Positions 30,737-39,342 are shown, counted from the stretch's first letter. The stretch: 64,000 nucleotides of DNA from Albimonas marina (GCF_029223255.1 NZ_JARHUC010000005.1:186001-250000); one strand, 5' to 3'. Made by a program: numbers and translations. Notes: generated from the letters alone by a model not told the origin.

Positions 30737-32250
30737 GCGTCCCCCGTATCGTCTTCCGCGTCCAGCACCTGGACGGCGGCGCGCGCCTGTTCGGCGTCGT
30801 CGAACGGGATCACCTCCTGACCGACGATCTGGCCCGTTTCATGACCCTTGCCGGCGATGAGAAGACGATCCTGGGGCCCCAGCATGTCGACCGCGGCGAG
30901 GATCGCCTCGGCCCGGTCGCCGATCTCCATCGGGGCCGGATCGGCGCCCTCGCAGCCCGCGATCACCTGGGCGCGGATCGCGGCCGGATCCTCGGAGCGG
31001 GGGTTGTCGTCGGTCACCACGGCCACGTCGGCGGCCAGCGCCGCGCGCCCCATCAGCGGCCGCTTGCCCGCGTCCCGGTCGCCGCCGGCGCCGAAGACCA
31101 CGACCAACCGGCCGGGGGTGTGCAGGCGCAGGGCGGCGATGGCGGTCGAGAGGCTGTCGGGCGTGTGGGAATAGTCGACGTAGACCCGCGCGCCGTTGGC
31201 GCGCGTCGCCACGTGCTCCATCCGCCCCTTCACGCCGGTCAGCGCCGGCAGGGCCGCGAAGACGGCGCGCGGATCCTCGCCGCAGCCGATGGCGAGCGCC
31301 GCGGCCATCAGCGCGTTCTCGCCCTGGAAGGCGCCGACGAGGGTCAGCTCGGCCTCGAAGGTCTCGCCAGCCCAAGCGAAGCGCAGGGTCTGGCCGGTCT
31401 CGTGATAGTCGGCCGAGAGCAGGCGCAGGTCCGCCCCCTCGGCCCGGCCCACCGCGATCAGGCGCTGGCCGCGGGCGCGCACGATCTCGGCCGCGCGGGG
31501 GAAGGAGGGGTCGTCGGCGTTCAGCGCCGCGGTCCCGTCCGCCGGCAGCACCCGGGCGAAGAGGCCGAGCTTGGCCTGCAGGTAGTCCTCGGGCGTGGGG
31601 TGATAATCCAGGTGATCGCGGGTGATGTTGGTCATCCCCGCCGCCCGCAGCCGCACCCCGTCGGCGCGGTATTGCGCGAGCCCGTGGGAGGAGGCCTCGA
31701 TCGCCGCATGGTCGATGCCCAGCCCCTTCAGCTCCGCCAGCAGGGCGTGCAAGGACAGGGGATCGGGCGTGGTCAGGCCGCCGGGGCGGTCCAGCGCGCC
31801 CTCGACCCCGATGGTGCCCACGTTCACGGCCGCCCGCCCCAGCCGCGTCCAGATCTGGCGCAGGAAGGCCGCGACCGAGGTCTTGCCGTTGGTGCCGGTG
31901 ACGGCCGCGACCACCTCGGGTTGCGCCGCGTGGAACGCCGCCGCCGCCCGCGCCAGCGCCAGCCGCGGCGCCTCGGTCACCGCCAGCGGCAGGCCCTGGG
32001 GCGGAACCTCCCGCCCCTCGGCCTCCCAGGCGGCCTGGATGGTCCGCGCCCCCTCGGGCGAGCAGACCACGAGCGGGGAGCCCATACGCAACGCGTAGGG
32101 CGCGAACTCCGCGCCGTCGACGCTCCCCTTCAATGCAAAGAACACGACGCCCGGCCCCGCCTTCCGGCTGTCGGAGGCGAGGCCGAGGATCTCCTGGTCC
32201 GGGTCCGCGCCCGGCGCCGGGGGAAGACCGAGCGCGCGCAGCGTCGCCAT
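30733..32250 (-). CDS. murE: UDP-N-acetylmuramoyl-L-alanyl-D-glutamate--2,6-diaminopimelate ligase
   Basis: 505 residues. Adds meso-diaminopimelate, as shown by the DNPRSED motif (DDNPRSEDPAAI), which is specific to the mDAP type. SDSRKAGPGVVFFALKG opens the protein; the P-loop is VTGTNGKTSVAAFLRQIW; TTPDPLSLHALLAELKGLGIDHAAIEASSHGL and MTNITRDHLDYHPTPEDYLQAKLGLF are typical. The start MATLRALGL is chosen by the GAGG site six bases upstream; the open frame runs far upstream but only as a shadow of ftsI. It starts eight bases after the ftsI stop. Confidence 0.97.
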   Translation of the reverse strand: MATLRALGLPPAPGADPDQEILGLASDSRKAGPGVVFFALKGSVDGAEFAPYALRMGSPLVVCSPEGARTIQAAWEAEGREVPPQGLPLAVTEAPRLALARAAAAFHAAQPEVVAAVTGTNGKTSVAAFLRQIWTRLGRAAVNVGTIGVEGALDRPGGLTTPDPLSLHALLAELKGLGIDHAAIEASSHGLAQYRADGVRLRAAGMTNITRDHLDYHPTPEDYLQAKLGLFARVLPADGTAALNADDPSFPRAAEIVRARGQRLIAVGRAEGADLRLLSADYHETGQTLRFAWAGETFEAELTLVGAFQGENALMAAALAIGCGEDPRAVFAALPALTGVKGRMEHVATRANGARVYVDYSHTPDSLSTAIAALRLHTPGRLVVVFGAGGDRDAGKRPLMGRAALAADVAVVTDDNPRSEDPAAIRAQVIAGCEGADPAPMEIGDRAEAILAAVDMLGPQDRLLIAGKGHETGQIVGQEVIPFDDAEQARAAVQVLDAEDDTGDA

Positions 32251-32258
32251 CGCGGACC

Positions 32259-34265
32259 TCAGCGGCTGGCGACCTGGCGGGGGCCGTGCTCCGCGCCCTC
32301 CGCCGGGTCGGTCTGCGGCCGCATCCCCAGGATCGGGGCGATGCGGGTCACCGCCTCCTTCACCGTGGGGGCGGCGGTCCAGCCGGCGGTGCGCCAGCGG
32401 CGGCCGTATTTCTCGGTCCAACCCTCGTCCAGCGTCACCACGATGACGTAGGCGGGGTCGTGGGCGGGGAACACGCCCGCGAAGGTGGCCAGCACCTTGG
32501 TCTTGTCGTAGCCGACCCCGTTGCGGCGCGGCTTCTCGGCCGAGCCGGTCTTGCCGCCGAGGAAATAGCCCTTCACCTCGGCGTTCTTGCCGGTGCCCTC
32601 GGTGACCACCGCGCGCAGCATGTCGCGCACCGCGGCCGAGGTCTGCTCGGAGATCACGCGGTCGGCCTCCGTCGGGCCCGGCGCGCCGGCGAGCAGCGTC
32701 GGCGTCACCTTCAGCCCGCCGTTCGAGACGGTGGCGTAGGCCGCGGCCAGGTGCAGGGGCGTCACCGCCACGCCGTGCCCGTAGGAGATCGTCATGGTCG
32801 AGATCTCCGACCAGCGCTGCGGCAGCAGCGGGTCGGCGCGCCCGGCCTCCGACAGCTCGACCGGGGTCGGGTCCAGCAGGCCCAGGCGCTCCAGATACTC
32901 CCGCTGGCGCTTGGCGCCGATCTGCAGCGCGAGACGGGCGGAGGCGGTGTTCGAGCTTTCGATGATCACGTCGCGCAGGGTCATGCGGGCGGGCATCTTG
33001 TGCGCGTCCGAGATCCGGAACCGCCCCCAGAACATCGGCCCGGAGCTGTCGATCATCGTCTCGGGCGTGGCGATCCCCGCCTCCATCGCCATGGCGGCGT
33101 TGAAGATCTTGAAGGTGGAGCCGAGCTCGTAGACCCCCTGCGCCGCCCGGTTGAAGGTGGCGTAGTCGTCCGGCAGGCCCTTGGTCGGGGGCGGGGGACG
33201 GTCGTTGGGGTCGAAGTCGGGCAGCGAGGCGAGCGCGATCACCTCGCCGGTGTTGGCGTCCATCAGCACGCCGGCGGCGCCGCGGGCGTGGAACTTCTCG
33301 ACGTTGGCGCGCAGCACGTCGGTGAAGGCGCGCTGCACGCGCATGTCGATCGACAGGCGCATCGGCTCGGCGGCCTTGGCGGGGTCGCGCAGCGCCTCGT
33401 CGAGCTTGGCCTCGATGCCGCCCACGCCCACGATCTCGGCCGCGGTCACGCCCTCCTTGCCGAAGGAGGCGCCGCCCAGGATATGCGCCGCGAGCTTGCC
33501 GCCGGGATAGACGCGCATGTCGCGCCGGCCGAACTGCAGCCCCGGGTCGCCGATGTCGTGGACCTGCACGCGCTGGGCCGGGGTGATCGCCTTCTTGAGC
33601 CAGATGAACCGGCGCCCGTCGTTGAACTGGCGCATCAGCTCGTCGGCCCCGAGGTCGGGGAAGATCGCCGCCAGCTTGTCGGCGGCGCCCTGCTTGTCGA
33701 GCAGCTCCTCGGGGTGGGCGTAGAGCGACCAGACGGGGATGTTGGCGGCCAGCAGCTCGCCGTTGCGGTCGGTGATCTCGGCGCGGGCGGCGGAGAAGGG
33801 CGCGGAGTAGGCCGCGCGCGGCTCCTCGGGCTCGGAGGCCGAGATCAGCGCCATGCGGCCGGCGACCGAGGCGTAGGCGAGGAGGAAGGCGAAGCACAGC
33901 AGGTTCAGCCGCCAGCGGGCGCGCGCGCGTTCCTGCGCGGCGGTGCGGCGGCGGCGGTCGGCGCGGCGGGCGGCTGCCTCGGCGTTGGGGTCCACGCCCT
34001 CGCGCCGGGCGGCGATGACGTCGGCGAGACGCGCGCCCTCGGGCCCGTGGGAATGCTCCCGCGCGCCGGGGTCGACGTCGAACTCCAGCGCCTCGCGGCC
34101 GGCGCCGGCGCCGTAGACCACGCCCTCGACCGGGGCCGCGGGGTCGTCGCCGAACGCGTCGCGGCCCCACGCGGGATCGCGGGGGCCGGGGGCGCCGGAG
34201 GCGGGATCGTAGGGAACGGGCGCGCCGGCGGCGGGATCGTGGGGATCGACGTGGGACGAGGACAT
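32259..34265 (-). CDS. ftsI: Septal peptidoglycan D,D-transpeptidase FtsI (PBP3)
   Basis: 668 residues, longer than usual because of an N-terminal extension. Residues about 1-110 are a cytoplasmic Pro/Asp/Ala-rich region with imperfect DP-x-x-G-A-P repeats, then an Arg/Ala-rich helix. One membrane helix (LNLLCFAFLLAYASVAGRMALI, about 130) leads to the PBP dimer domain and the transpeptidase domain. The active-site motifs are STFKIF (SXXK serine), SSN (SXN) and GKTGSAEK (KTG). It crosslinks septal wall with FtsW. The start MSSSHVDPHDP has GGAGAG five bases upstream. The extension's role is unknown. Confidence 0.95.
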   Translation of the reverse strand: MSSSHVDPHDPAAGAPVPYDPASGAPGPRDPAWGRDAFGDDPAAPVEGVVYGAGAGREALEFDVDPGAREHSHGPEGARLADVIAARREGVDPNAEAAARRADRRRRTAAQERARARWRLNLLCFAFLLAYASVAGRMALISASEPEEPRAAYSAPFSAARAEITDRNGELLAANIPVWSLYAHPEELLDKQGAADKLAAIFPDLGADELMRQFNDGRRFIWLKKAITPAQRVQVHDIGDPGLQFGRRDMRVYPGGKLAAHILGGASFGKEGVTAAEIVGVGGIEAKLDEALRDPAKAAEPMRLSIDMRVQRAFTDVLRANVEKFHARGAAGVLMDANTGEVIALASLPDFDPNDRPPPPTKGLPDDYATFNRAAQGVYELGSTFKIFNAAMAMEAGIATPETMIDSSGPMFWGRFRISDAHKMPARMTLRDVIIESSNTASARLALQIGAKRQREYLERLGLLDPTPVELSEAGRADPLLPQRWSEISTMTISYGHGVAVTPLHLAAAYATVSNGGLKVTPTLLAGAPGPTEADRVISEQTSAAVRDMLRAVVTEGTGKNAEVKGYFLGGKTGSAEKPRRNGVGYDKTKVLATFAGVFPAHDPAYVIVVTLDEGWTEKYGRRWRTAGWTAAPTVKEAVTRIAPILGMRPQTDPAEGAEHGPRQVASR

Positions 34266-34279
34266 GACGGCTCTCCGGC

Positions 34280-34801
34280 TCAGCGTCGGACGGGGCGGGG
34301 CGGGGGCGGCGAGATGCCGAGCGCGACGGCGTCGGCGCCGGCGAGGGCGGCCAGCGTCACCGGCGTCTCGGCCGCGGCCAGCGCCGGGATCGCGGGCGGC
34401 GCGACCGAGGCGGCGGGCTCCGGCGCGGGCGCGGTCTCGAACGGGGCGGCGAGCGCGGCGATCAGCGGGGCGACCGCCGGCGCGGGCGCGGGGCCCGGCT
34501 CGCGCGGGGGGGGCGGCTGGAAGGCGACGGCGGCGGCCTCGGCGAACTGCAGGGGCGTCAGGGGGGCGAGGCCCAGCTCCTCGGCATGGGCGGCGACCAG
34601 GCGGTCGAGCCGCTCGGGCCGGTTCAGCCAGGCCCATTCGGCGTGCAGCACCGCGATCGCCTCGCGCTCGCGCGCGATCTGGGAATGCAGAGCCTCGACC
34701 TCGGAGGCGAGGTCCTGGGTGTCGTTGATCACGCGATAGGCCCAGATGGCCACCACGCAGACGAGCGCGAGGGCCGAGACGTAGAGAAGCGAGCGCATCA
34801 T
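34280..34801 (-). CDS. ftsL: Cell division protein FtsL with long Pro/Ala-rich tail
   Basis: 173 residues. One membrane helix at residues 4-22 ([20 protein letters not shown]) followed by a coiled coil ([62 protein letters not shown]), the typical FtsL core ending in the R-x-E-R-L pattern. After about residue 95 the protein is a Pro/Ala/Glu-rich tail of 75 residues that standard FtsL lacks. It forms the FtsQLB complex. It overlaps rsmH by four bases and ends 15 bases before ftsI, which fits the standard cluster position. Confidence 0.88.
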   Translation of the reverse strand: MMRSLLYVSALALVCVVAIWAYRVINDTQDLASEVEALHSQIAREREAIAVLHAEWAWLNRPERLDRLVAAHAEELGLAPLTPLQFAEAAAVAFQPPPPREPGPAPAPAVAPLIAALAAPFETAPAPEPAASVAPPAIPALAAAETPVTLAALAGADAVALGISPPPPRPVRR

Positions 34802-35889
34802 CGCCCGACCTCCTTGAGCGTGGCGACGGTCAGCCCGGGAAGGCCCAGGCCGCGGGGATCGAGGGGCGCGGCGGGCGCCTCGGTGCGCCGGCCGGCGCGC
34901 AGGCGCGCCGAGCGGGCGCGGGGATTGCGCGCGAGCTCCGCCTCGCCGGCCTCGACGGGGCGGCGGGAGAGCAGGTCGAAGCGGGGCGCGTCGGCCTCGG
35001 TCGCCGGCGCGTGGCGCGAGCCGCCGCCCCCCGCCCCGCCGGAGCGGGCGGCGAAGAAGCGCTTCACCACGCGATCCTCGAGCGAATGGAAGGTGACGAC
35101 CGCGAGCACGCCGCCCGGCGCCAGCGCCCGCTCGGCGGCGGCCAGCGCGCGGGCGAGCTCGCCCAGCTCGTCGTTCACCGCGATGCGCAGCGCCTGAAAG
35201 GAGCGGGTGGCGGGATGCGGCTGGCCGGGCTTTGCGCGCGGCAGGCAGGCGGAGATGGTCTGCGCGAGCGCCAGCGTCGTGCGGATCGGTCCCGCCTCGC
35301 GCGCCGCGACGATGGCCCTGGCGATGCGGCGGGAGGCGCGCTCCTCGCCATACTGGAAAAGGATGTCGGCCAGCGCCGCCTCGGGCAGCGCGTTCACCAG
35401 GTCGGCGGCGGAGGGACCGTCGGCCTCCGTCCCCTCCATGCGCATGTCGAGCGGGCCGTCGCGCAGGAAGGAGAAGCCGCGCCCCGGCTCGTCGAGCTGC
35501 ATGGAGCTGACGCCGATGTCGAGCACGACGCCGGCGAGCGGCGCGGCGCCGACGCTTTCGGCCAGCGCGTCGAGATCGCCGAAGCGGCCCTCGACCAGCG
35601 CCAGGCGCTCGCCGTAGGCGCCGGCCCAGGCCTGCGCGCGGGTCAGCGCCGAGGGGTCGCGGTCGACCGCGACCACCTTCGGCGCGCCGGCGTCGAGGAT
35701 CGCGCGGGTGTAGCCCCCGTCGCCCAGCGTGCCGTCGAGGATCGCGCCGGGCGCGACCGCGGGATCGAGCGCGGCCAGCACCTCGGCCAGCAGCACCGGC
35801 AGGTGGCCTTGCCCGGGCGCCGAGGAGGGCGGCGGCGGCGCGATCGGCCCGCGGGGGCGGTCGGCGGGGAGCATCAGGGCGACGGTCAC
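34798..35889 (-). CDS. rsmH: 16S rRNA (cytosine(1402)-N4)-methyltransferase
   Basis: 363 residues (formerly MraW). Methylates N4 of C1402 in 16S rRNA with S-adenosylmethionine. The motif [35 protein letters not shown] is the SAM site; [32 protein letters not shown] and [22 protein letters not shown] are diagnostic of RsmH. The end is typical ([14 protein letters not shown]). It overlaps mraZ by four bases and ftsL by four bases. A proline-rich insert of about 15 residues precedes the usual [11 protein letters not shown] start. Confidence 0.97.
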   Translation of the reverse strand: MTVALMLPADRPRGPIAPPPPSSAPGQGHLPVLLAEVLAALDPAVAPGAILDGTLGDGGYTRAILDAGAPKVVAVDRDPSALTRAQAWAGAYGERLALVEGRFGDLDALAESVGAAPLAGVVLDIGVSSMQLDEPGRGFSFLRDGPLDMRMEGTEADGPSAADLVNALPEAALADILFQYGEERASRRIARAIVAAREAGPIRTTLALAQTISACLPRAKPGQPHPATRSFQALRIAVNDELGELARALAAAERALAPGGVLAVVTFHSLEDRVVKRFFAARSGGAGGGGSRHAPATEADAPRFDLLSRRPVEAGEAELARNPRARSARLRAGRRTEAPAAPLDPRGLGLPGLTVATLKEVGR

Positions 35890-36362
35890 GGCGACGCCTC
35901 CGGCCCGTCCCAGGGCATGGCGGAGAGCGCGTCGAAGTCCTCGTCGTCGTCGAGCGGGGCGATCAGCTCGTCGTAGCGGGACTTCGACCAGATCTGGAAG
36001 CTGTCGCCGGTGCCCACGAAGGCCACGTCGCCGCCCAGGTCGAAGCGGTCGCGCATCTCCTTGGGCAGCACGATGCGGCCGTTGTCGTCGAGCTGCAGCG
36101 GCAGCGCGCGGCCCATCAGACGGTATTCCAGCTTGCGGCGGTTGGGATCGGAGGGGTGCATCCGCGAGACGGCGGCGGACATGCGCTGGTATTCATCGGG
36201 CGCGTAGCCCTCGACGCAGTTCTTGTCGCGGAAGCCGGGAACGAGCACGATGTTGCCCTCGGCGTTGCGCAGCTCGAGCGCTTTCCGCCACAGGGCCGGA
36301 ATGGAGACACGACCCTTCGTGTCCACCTTGTTGAAGAAACTGGACGTGAACTGCTGCCACAT
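35886..36362 (-). CDS. mraZ: Transcriptional regulator/division protein MraZ
   Basis: 158 residues with two AbrB-like DNA-binding halves: [24 protein letters not shown] and [32 protein letters not shown]. MraZ binds repeats upstream of its own operon and represses the dcw cluster in several bacteria. As first gene it starts the long, overlapping run to ftsA. Upstream are an intrinsic terminator, a leader RNA and candidate boxes (features at 36396-36637). A ribosome site is not very clear (GAGGGGACAAGCGGCCC ATG). Confidence 0.96.
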   Translation of the reverse strand: MWQQFTSSFFNKVDTKGRVSIPALWRKALELRNAEGNIVLVPGFRDKNCVEGYAPDEYQRMSAAVSRMHPSDPNRRKLEYRLMGRALPLQLDDNGRIVLPKEMRDRFDLGGDVAFVGTGDSFQIWSKSRYDELIAPLDDDEDFDALSAMPWDGPEASP

Positions 36363-36395
36363 GGGCCGCTTGTCCCCTCACGTCGGAAGGACAGC

Positions 36396-36438
36396 CCAAA
36401 AGGAAAAGCGGGCCGCGCTTGCCTGTCGCGCGGCCCGC
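36396..36438 (-). terminator. Intrinsic terminator within the dcw leader
   Basis: On the minus strand an 11-bp perfect stem (GCGGGCCGCGC/GCGCGGCCCGC, 36408-36418 with 36428-36438), loop GACAGGCAA, followed by TTTTCCTTTTGGG. It lies only 34 bases before the mraZ start and points in the same direction, so it stops transcripts before they enter mraZ. It is one of the clearest T-tract terminators seen in the window. Confidence 0.85.
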
Positions 36439-36577
36439 CCCGTCGTCCCTCGGGTGTTCTTCCAGCTTCGCGCCGTCACTTTGGTGCGCCGTGTCACGCG
36501 CCGGTTGAGTACTTTGTTTTAGAGAGTTGCCTGTATGAACCTGCTTGCGGGCTCTTTGTTTGTTCTCTCTGCCTCTG
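36398..36577 (-). ncRNA. upsM: UpsM-like small RNA from the mraZ leader
   Basis: About 180 nt between the predicted start (near 36577, from the promoter at 36584-36612) and the terminator at 36396-36438. The strand, position directly before mraZ, length, terminator and high A content of the 5' part match UpsM of Rhodobacter sphaeroides, a 5' leader-derived sRNA of the dcw operon produced by premature termination. The leader is much less GC-rich than its surroundings (CAGAGAGAACAAACAAAGAG, AACTCTCTAAAACAAAG), so it stands out. Primary-sequence identity to UpsM was not checked. Confidence 0.7.
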
Positions 36578-36583
36578 GAAATT

Positions 36584-36612
36584 TTTCTAACATGGGATTC
36601 CATGGGCGGCAA
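36584..36612 (-). promoter_or_regulatory. Promoter of the dcw leader and UpsM-like RNA
   Basis: On the minus strand TTGCCG (36607-36612), 17-base spacer, TAGAAA (36584-36589). Both hexamers match sigma-70 consensus at four of six positions with optimal spacing. It would start transcription about 215 bases before mraZ. Confidence 0.55.
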
Positions 36613-36619
36613 CGGGAAA

Positions 36620-36637
36620 CTCACCCACCTCTCGCCA
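36620..36637 (-). promoter_or_regulatory. Candidate MraZ-binding boxes
   Basis: Minus strand TGGCGAGAGGTGGGTGAG: TGGC and TGGG spaced 10 bases apart, just upstream of the -35. MraZ sites in other bacteria are TGGG-type repeats at 10-base intervals. Further TCGTGGGGAT and TCGTGGGAAT copies lie at 36815-36847 (minus strand). Confidence 0.4.
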
Positions 36638-36916
36638 CTTTGGGACCGATCCGTGACATCCGCAAAATCTGGTGCGCAATCGCCGTCCGGACGCCAGATA
36701 TGGCCCTGAACGCGCTTTCCGGCCGTGGCGCCCAGGACACGCCGGGGGCCTCCGCCCCCTGAATTCCCGGGAATCTGGGCAGGTGTTCCATGATTTCCCC
36801 GGCCGGTGGGACGAATCCCCACGAGTCGGAGCGGCCCATTCCCACGATTTCCCGGAAACTGCGATTCGACGCGCGGCGGGGCCGAAGACGCGGGATTCGG
36901 CGCCCCAGGAGGGCCG
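36638..36916. other. Spacer between rnpB and the dcw promoter
   Basis: 279 bases without a gene. It holds a 6-bp hairpin GGGGGC-CTCC-GCCCCC (36744-36759) and a short duplication: ATGATTTCCCCGG with ATCCCCACGA (36789-36824) and ACGATTTCCCGG with ATTCCCACGA (36838-36855). Confidence 0.4.
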
Positions 36917-36955
36917 AAACGCCCCCGAAGCCGCGGAACGCGGACCCCGGGGGCG
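36917..36955 (-). terminator. Terminator of rnpB
   Basis: Minus strand stem CGCCCCC / GGGGGCG enclosing an inner CCGCG/CGCGG hairpin, followed by TTT. It begins 10 bases after the predicted 3' end of RNase P RNA. Confidence 0.6.
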
Positions 36956-36964
36956 GAGCTTGGC

Positions 36965-37374
36965 GGCGGACGGCCTGTAGGCCGGGTTCTGTCCGGGGTC
37001 CGAAGACCCCTGGGCGACCATTCATCTGGACCCGCGCTCGCGCGCGGGTTCTCGCGATCCACCACGGCCGAGGGGGCGGAGGCGACCCCCTGCGCGTCGA
37101 TGCGCGCGATCGGCCCAACTTGATCTTGCTCCCGGCGGGGCTTGCCGTGCCGCCCCTGTCGCCAGGGGCGCGGTGGTCTCTTAAACCACCGTTTCACCCT
37201 TGCCGCTTCGTTCCCCCAACCAGGGGGGAGGTCCACGGCGGTCTGTTCTCTGTGGCGCTTTCCCTCGGGTTTCCCCGGCCGGGCGTTACCCGGCGCCGCG
37301 CCTCCGTGGAGCCCGGACCTTCCTCGGCCCCCTGGGTTTCCCCTTTGAGGACCGCGGTCGCCCGGCCATCCGCC
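36965..37374 (-). ncRNA. rnpB: RNase P RNA component, bacterial type A
   Basis: About 410 nt on the minus strand. The ends pair as helix P1 (GGCGGATGGCC near 37374 with GGCCGTCCGCC near 36965). Conserved blocks in order are CGAGGAAAGTCCGGGCTCC, GGTAACGCCCGGC, AGGGAAAGCGCCACAGAGA, GAACGAAGCGGCAAGGGTGAAACGGTG, the GGTTTAAGAGACCACCGC stem, CCAGATGAATGG-TCGCCC and ACAGAACCCGGCCTACAG at the 3' side. These include the universally conserved P4/J residues. It processes pre-tRNA 5' ends with RnpA. It lies upstream of the dcw leader on the same strand. Confidence 0.95.
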
Positions 37375-37444
37375 GGGGGCGCTTATGGCGCCGCCGCGTC
37401 CGCCGCGCAAGCGCGCGCGAGGGGCGGGGCCGGGCGGGACCGCG

Positions 37445-38407
37445 CTATTCGGTGTCGAGGTCGAAGTCGGGGCCGAAGCCGTCGTCGTCGGGCGCCTCGT
37501 CGGGCCGCGGCGGCGCCACGTGGACCCGCCCCGACGGCCCCGGCGGCGCGTAGGAGGAGCGGCGCTCCCCGTCCGCCACCGGGAAGCGCCCGGCCATCTC
37601 GGCCACCCGGGCGGCGAGGCGGGGGCTGGCGGGGGCGCCGGTCTCGTCGGGGGCGAAGCGCATCTGCAGGGCGCGGACCAGGTCGGCGAAGCCCTCGGCC
37701 GTCTCCTCCCAGCGGTAGCCGAGCTTCAGGGCGTGGACGCCCAGCAGGGTCTCGGGCGGCAAAGCGGGGGCGGGGACGGGCGCCTCGGCGTCGGACCAGA
37801 TGGCGTGGCCGGCGCGCGCGAGGCGGGCCCAGGGGAACTTCTCGCCCGGGTCGATCTTGCGCCCCACCGCCACGTCGGAATGGCCCAGCACCCGCGCCGG
37901 CGGGATCGCCCAGCGCAGGCGGACGGCGAACAGCAGCCGCTCCAGCGCCTCGATCTGCGCCTCGGGGAACGGCGGCAGGCCCGCCTCGGGGCCGGGGTTG
38001 GCGAGCTCGATCCCGATGGAGTGGGAGTTCACGTCCTCCACCGGCCCCCAGGCCGAGACGCCGGCATGCCAGGCGCGGCGCATCTCCGAGACCAGGCGGA
38101 AGGTCCCGCCGGTCTCGTCGATCAGGTAGTGGGCCGAGACCTCCGCGGCCGGGTTGCACAGCCGCGCGAGCGCGAGGGCGGCCGAGCTCATGTTGGTGTA
38201 GTGGATCACCACCATGTTGGGCGCGGCCACGCCCCGGCGCGGACCGTGGTTGGGGGAGGCGATCTCGACGATCTCGGGCGGGGTCGGGGCGCGGCGCAGG
38301 GGCGCGCGCGGGCTCCCCGCGGCGGGGGCCTCGTCCTCGCGCCCCGGGCGGGTCGCGGGTCGGTCGTCGTCGCGCCCCGGCTCGTCCGGGCGGTCGTGAT
38401 CCATCAT
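37445..38407 (-). CDS. N-acetylmuramoyl-L-alanine amidase, AmpD/Amidase_2 type with peptidoglycan-binding tail
   Basis: 320 residues. The amidase_2 domain (about 45-200) has zinc-ligand motifs MVVIHYTNM and ARVLGHSDVAVGRKIDPGEKFPW, plus VSAHYLIDETGGTFRLVSEMRRAWHAG and NSHSIGIELANPG, all typical. A C-terminal segment (LLGVHALKLGYRWEETAEGFADLVRALQMRFAP) looks like a peptidoglycan-binding helix bundle, and an acidic disordered tail follows. It cuts muropeptides between MurNAc and L-Ala. No signal peptide is visible, so it may be cytoplasmic in recycling, but with the binding domain a secreted role cannot be excluded. The start MMDHDRP has no strong ribosome site. Confidence 0.85.
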   Translation of the reverse strand: MMDHDRPDEPGRDDDRPATRPGREDEAPAAGSPRAPLRRAPTPPEIVEIASPNHGPRRGVAAPNMVVIHYTNMSSAALALARLCNPAAEVSAHYLIDETGGTFRLVSEMRRAWHAGVSAWGPVEDVNSHSIGIELANPGPEAGLPPFPEAQIEALERLLFAVRLRWAIPPARVLGHSDVAVGRKIDPGEKFPWARLARAGHAIWSDAEAPVPAPALPPETLLGVHALKLGYRWEETAEGFADLVRALQMRFAPDETGAPASPRLAARVAEMAGRFPVADGERRSSYAPPGPSGRVHVAPPRPDEAPDDDGFGPDFDLDTE

Positions 38408-38491
38408 CGGGCGGTCTTTTCGCGATGGCGCGCGGCAGGCATGATCGGCTCCGGTTCCCCCGAGGGGGGAGAACATCACCGGGGCGCCCCG

Positions 38492-39121
38492 ATGTCGAGA
38501 CCGCTCGAGAACCGCGTCGATCCGTCCGGCGAGATCCGGGCGGTTCGCGCGCGCGGCACGCTGATGGGCAACCGCGGCGGGCGCATCCACCTGGCGGCGG
38601 ATCCCGAGACGGGCGAGGGCCCACGGCTGGGGCGCCGGCGGTGGGCCTCGCGCCAGTGGATCTGCTGCGTGCTGTCCTTCAAGGGCCGACGGCGGCAGGT
38701 GATGGGGCCGGGGTACACGGAGCTGTTCTTCCTCGACGAGGCCACCGCGCTCGCCGCCGGGCACCGCCCCTGCTTCGAGTGCCGCCGCGCCGAGGCGCTG
38801 GCCTTCGCCGAGGCCTGGGCCGACGCGCACGCCCTGCCCGCGCGGCCCCGCGCCCCCGAGGTGGACGCAATCCTGCACCCCCAGCGCCTCGGCCCGCGCC
38901 GGCGCGCCGAGGCCCGCGCGCTGCCCGACGGCGCGATGCTGCGGCTGGAAGAGGGCCCGGCCCTGAAGCTCGCCGACGCCGCCCTGCCCTGGGGATGGGA
39001 GGGCTACGCAGCCCCCGTTCCCCTGCCCCGCGGCGAGGTCGAGACGCTGACGCCCCCCGCGATCCTAGGCGTGCTCGCGGCCGGCTGGCGTCCCCGCCTG
39101 CATCCCTCCGCCGGCGCCTGA
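38492..39121 (+). CDS. Conserved protein with GHRPCFECRR motif, function unknown
   Basis: 209 residues. It starts MSRPLENRVDPSGEIRAV and has conserved-looking blocks RGTLMGNRGGRIHL, RRWASRQWICCVLSFKGRRRQVMGPGYTELFFLDEATALAAGHRPCFECRRAEALAFAEAWADAH. The GHRPCFEC motif with two cysteines, next to Arg pairs, recalls zinc-binding motifs such as the Ada N-terminal domain (RPCxxC) but the rest does not match it. The second half lacks motifs. It is divergent from the amidase gene. I have seen this type only as uncharacterised alphaproteobacterial proteins; no function is proposed. No clear ribosome site is visible. Confidence 0.7.
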   Translation: MSRPLENRVDPSGEIRAVRARGTLMGNRGGRIHLAADPETGEGPRLGRRRWASRQWICCVLSFKGRRRQVMGPGYTELFFLDEATALAAGHRPCFECRRAEALAFAEAWADAHALPARPRAPEVDAILHPQRLGPRRRAEARALPDGAMLRLEEGPALKLADAALPWGWEGYAAPVPLPRGEVETLTPPAILGVLAAGWRPRLHPSAGA

Positions 39122-39342
39122 GCGCCGCGCATCTCCCGCAAGGCGCGCGCGCCTCCAGCCCGGACGCAGGCGCCTGCGGGCGGGCTTGGGCGGATGGGGG
39201 GACATCCAGGGCGGGCGGCCGAGCGGCGCCCCCGCTCAAGCGAAGCGCGTCCGCGCCCGGCGCGCCGGGGTGGGCGGGCGGGAGGCGTGCCGGGCGCGGG
39301 CGCGCCCTCGCCGGCCGCGCGCCGCGCTCGCCGCCGCCGCGA

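Noticed and set aside
36408-36438. Terminator of an upstream gene rather than leader terminator
   Set aside because: rnpB has its own hairpin-T terminator at 36917-36955, and a separate promoter lies between, so this one belongs to the dcw leader.
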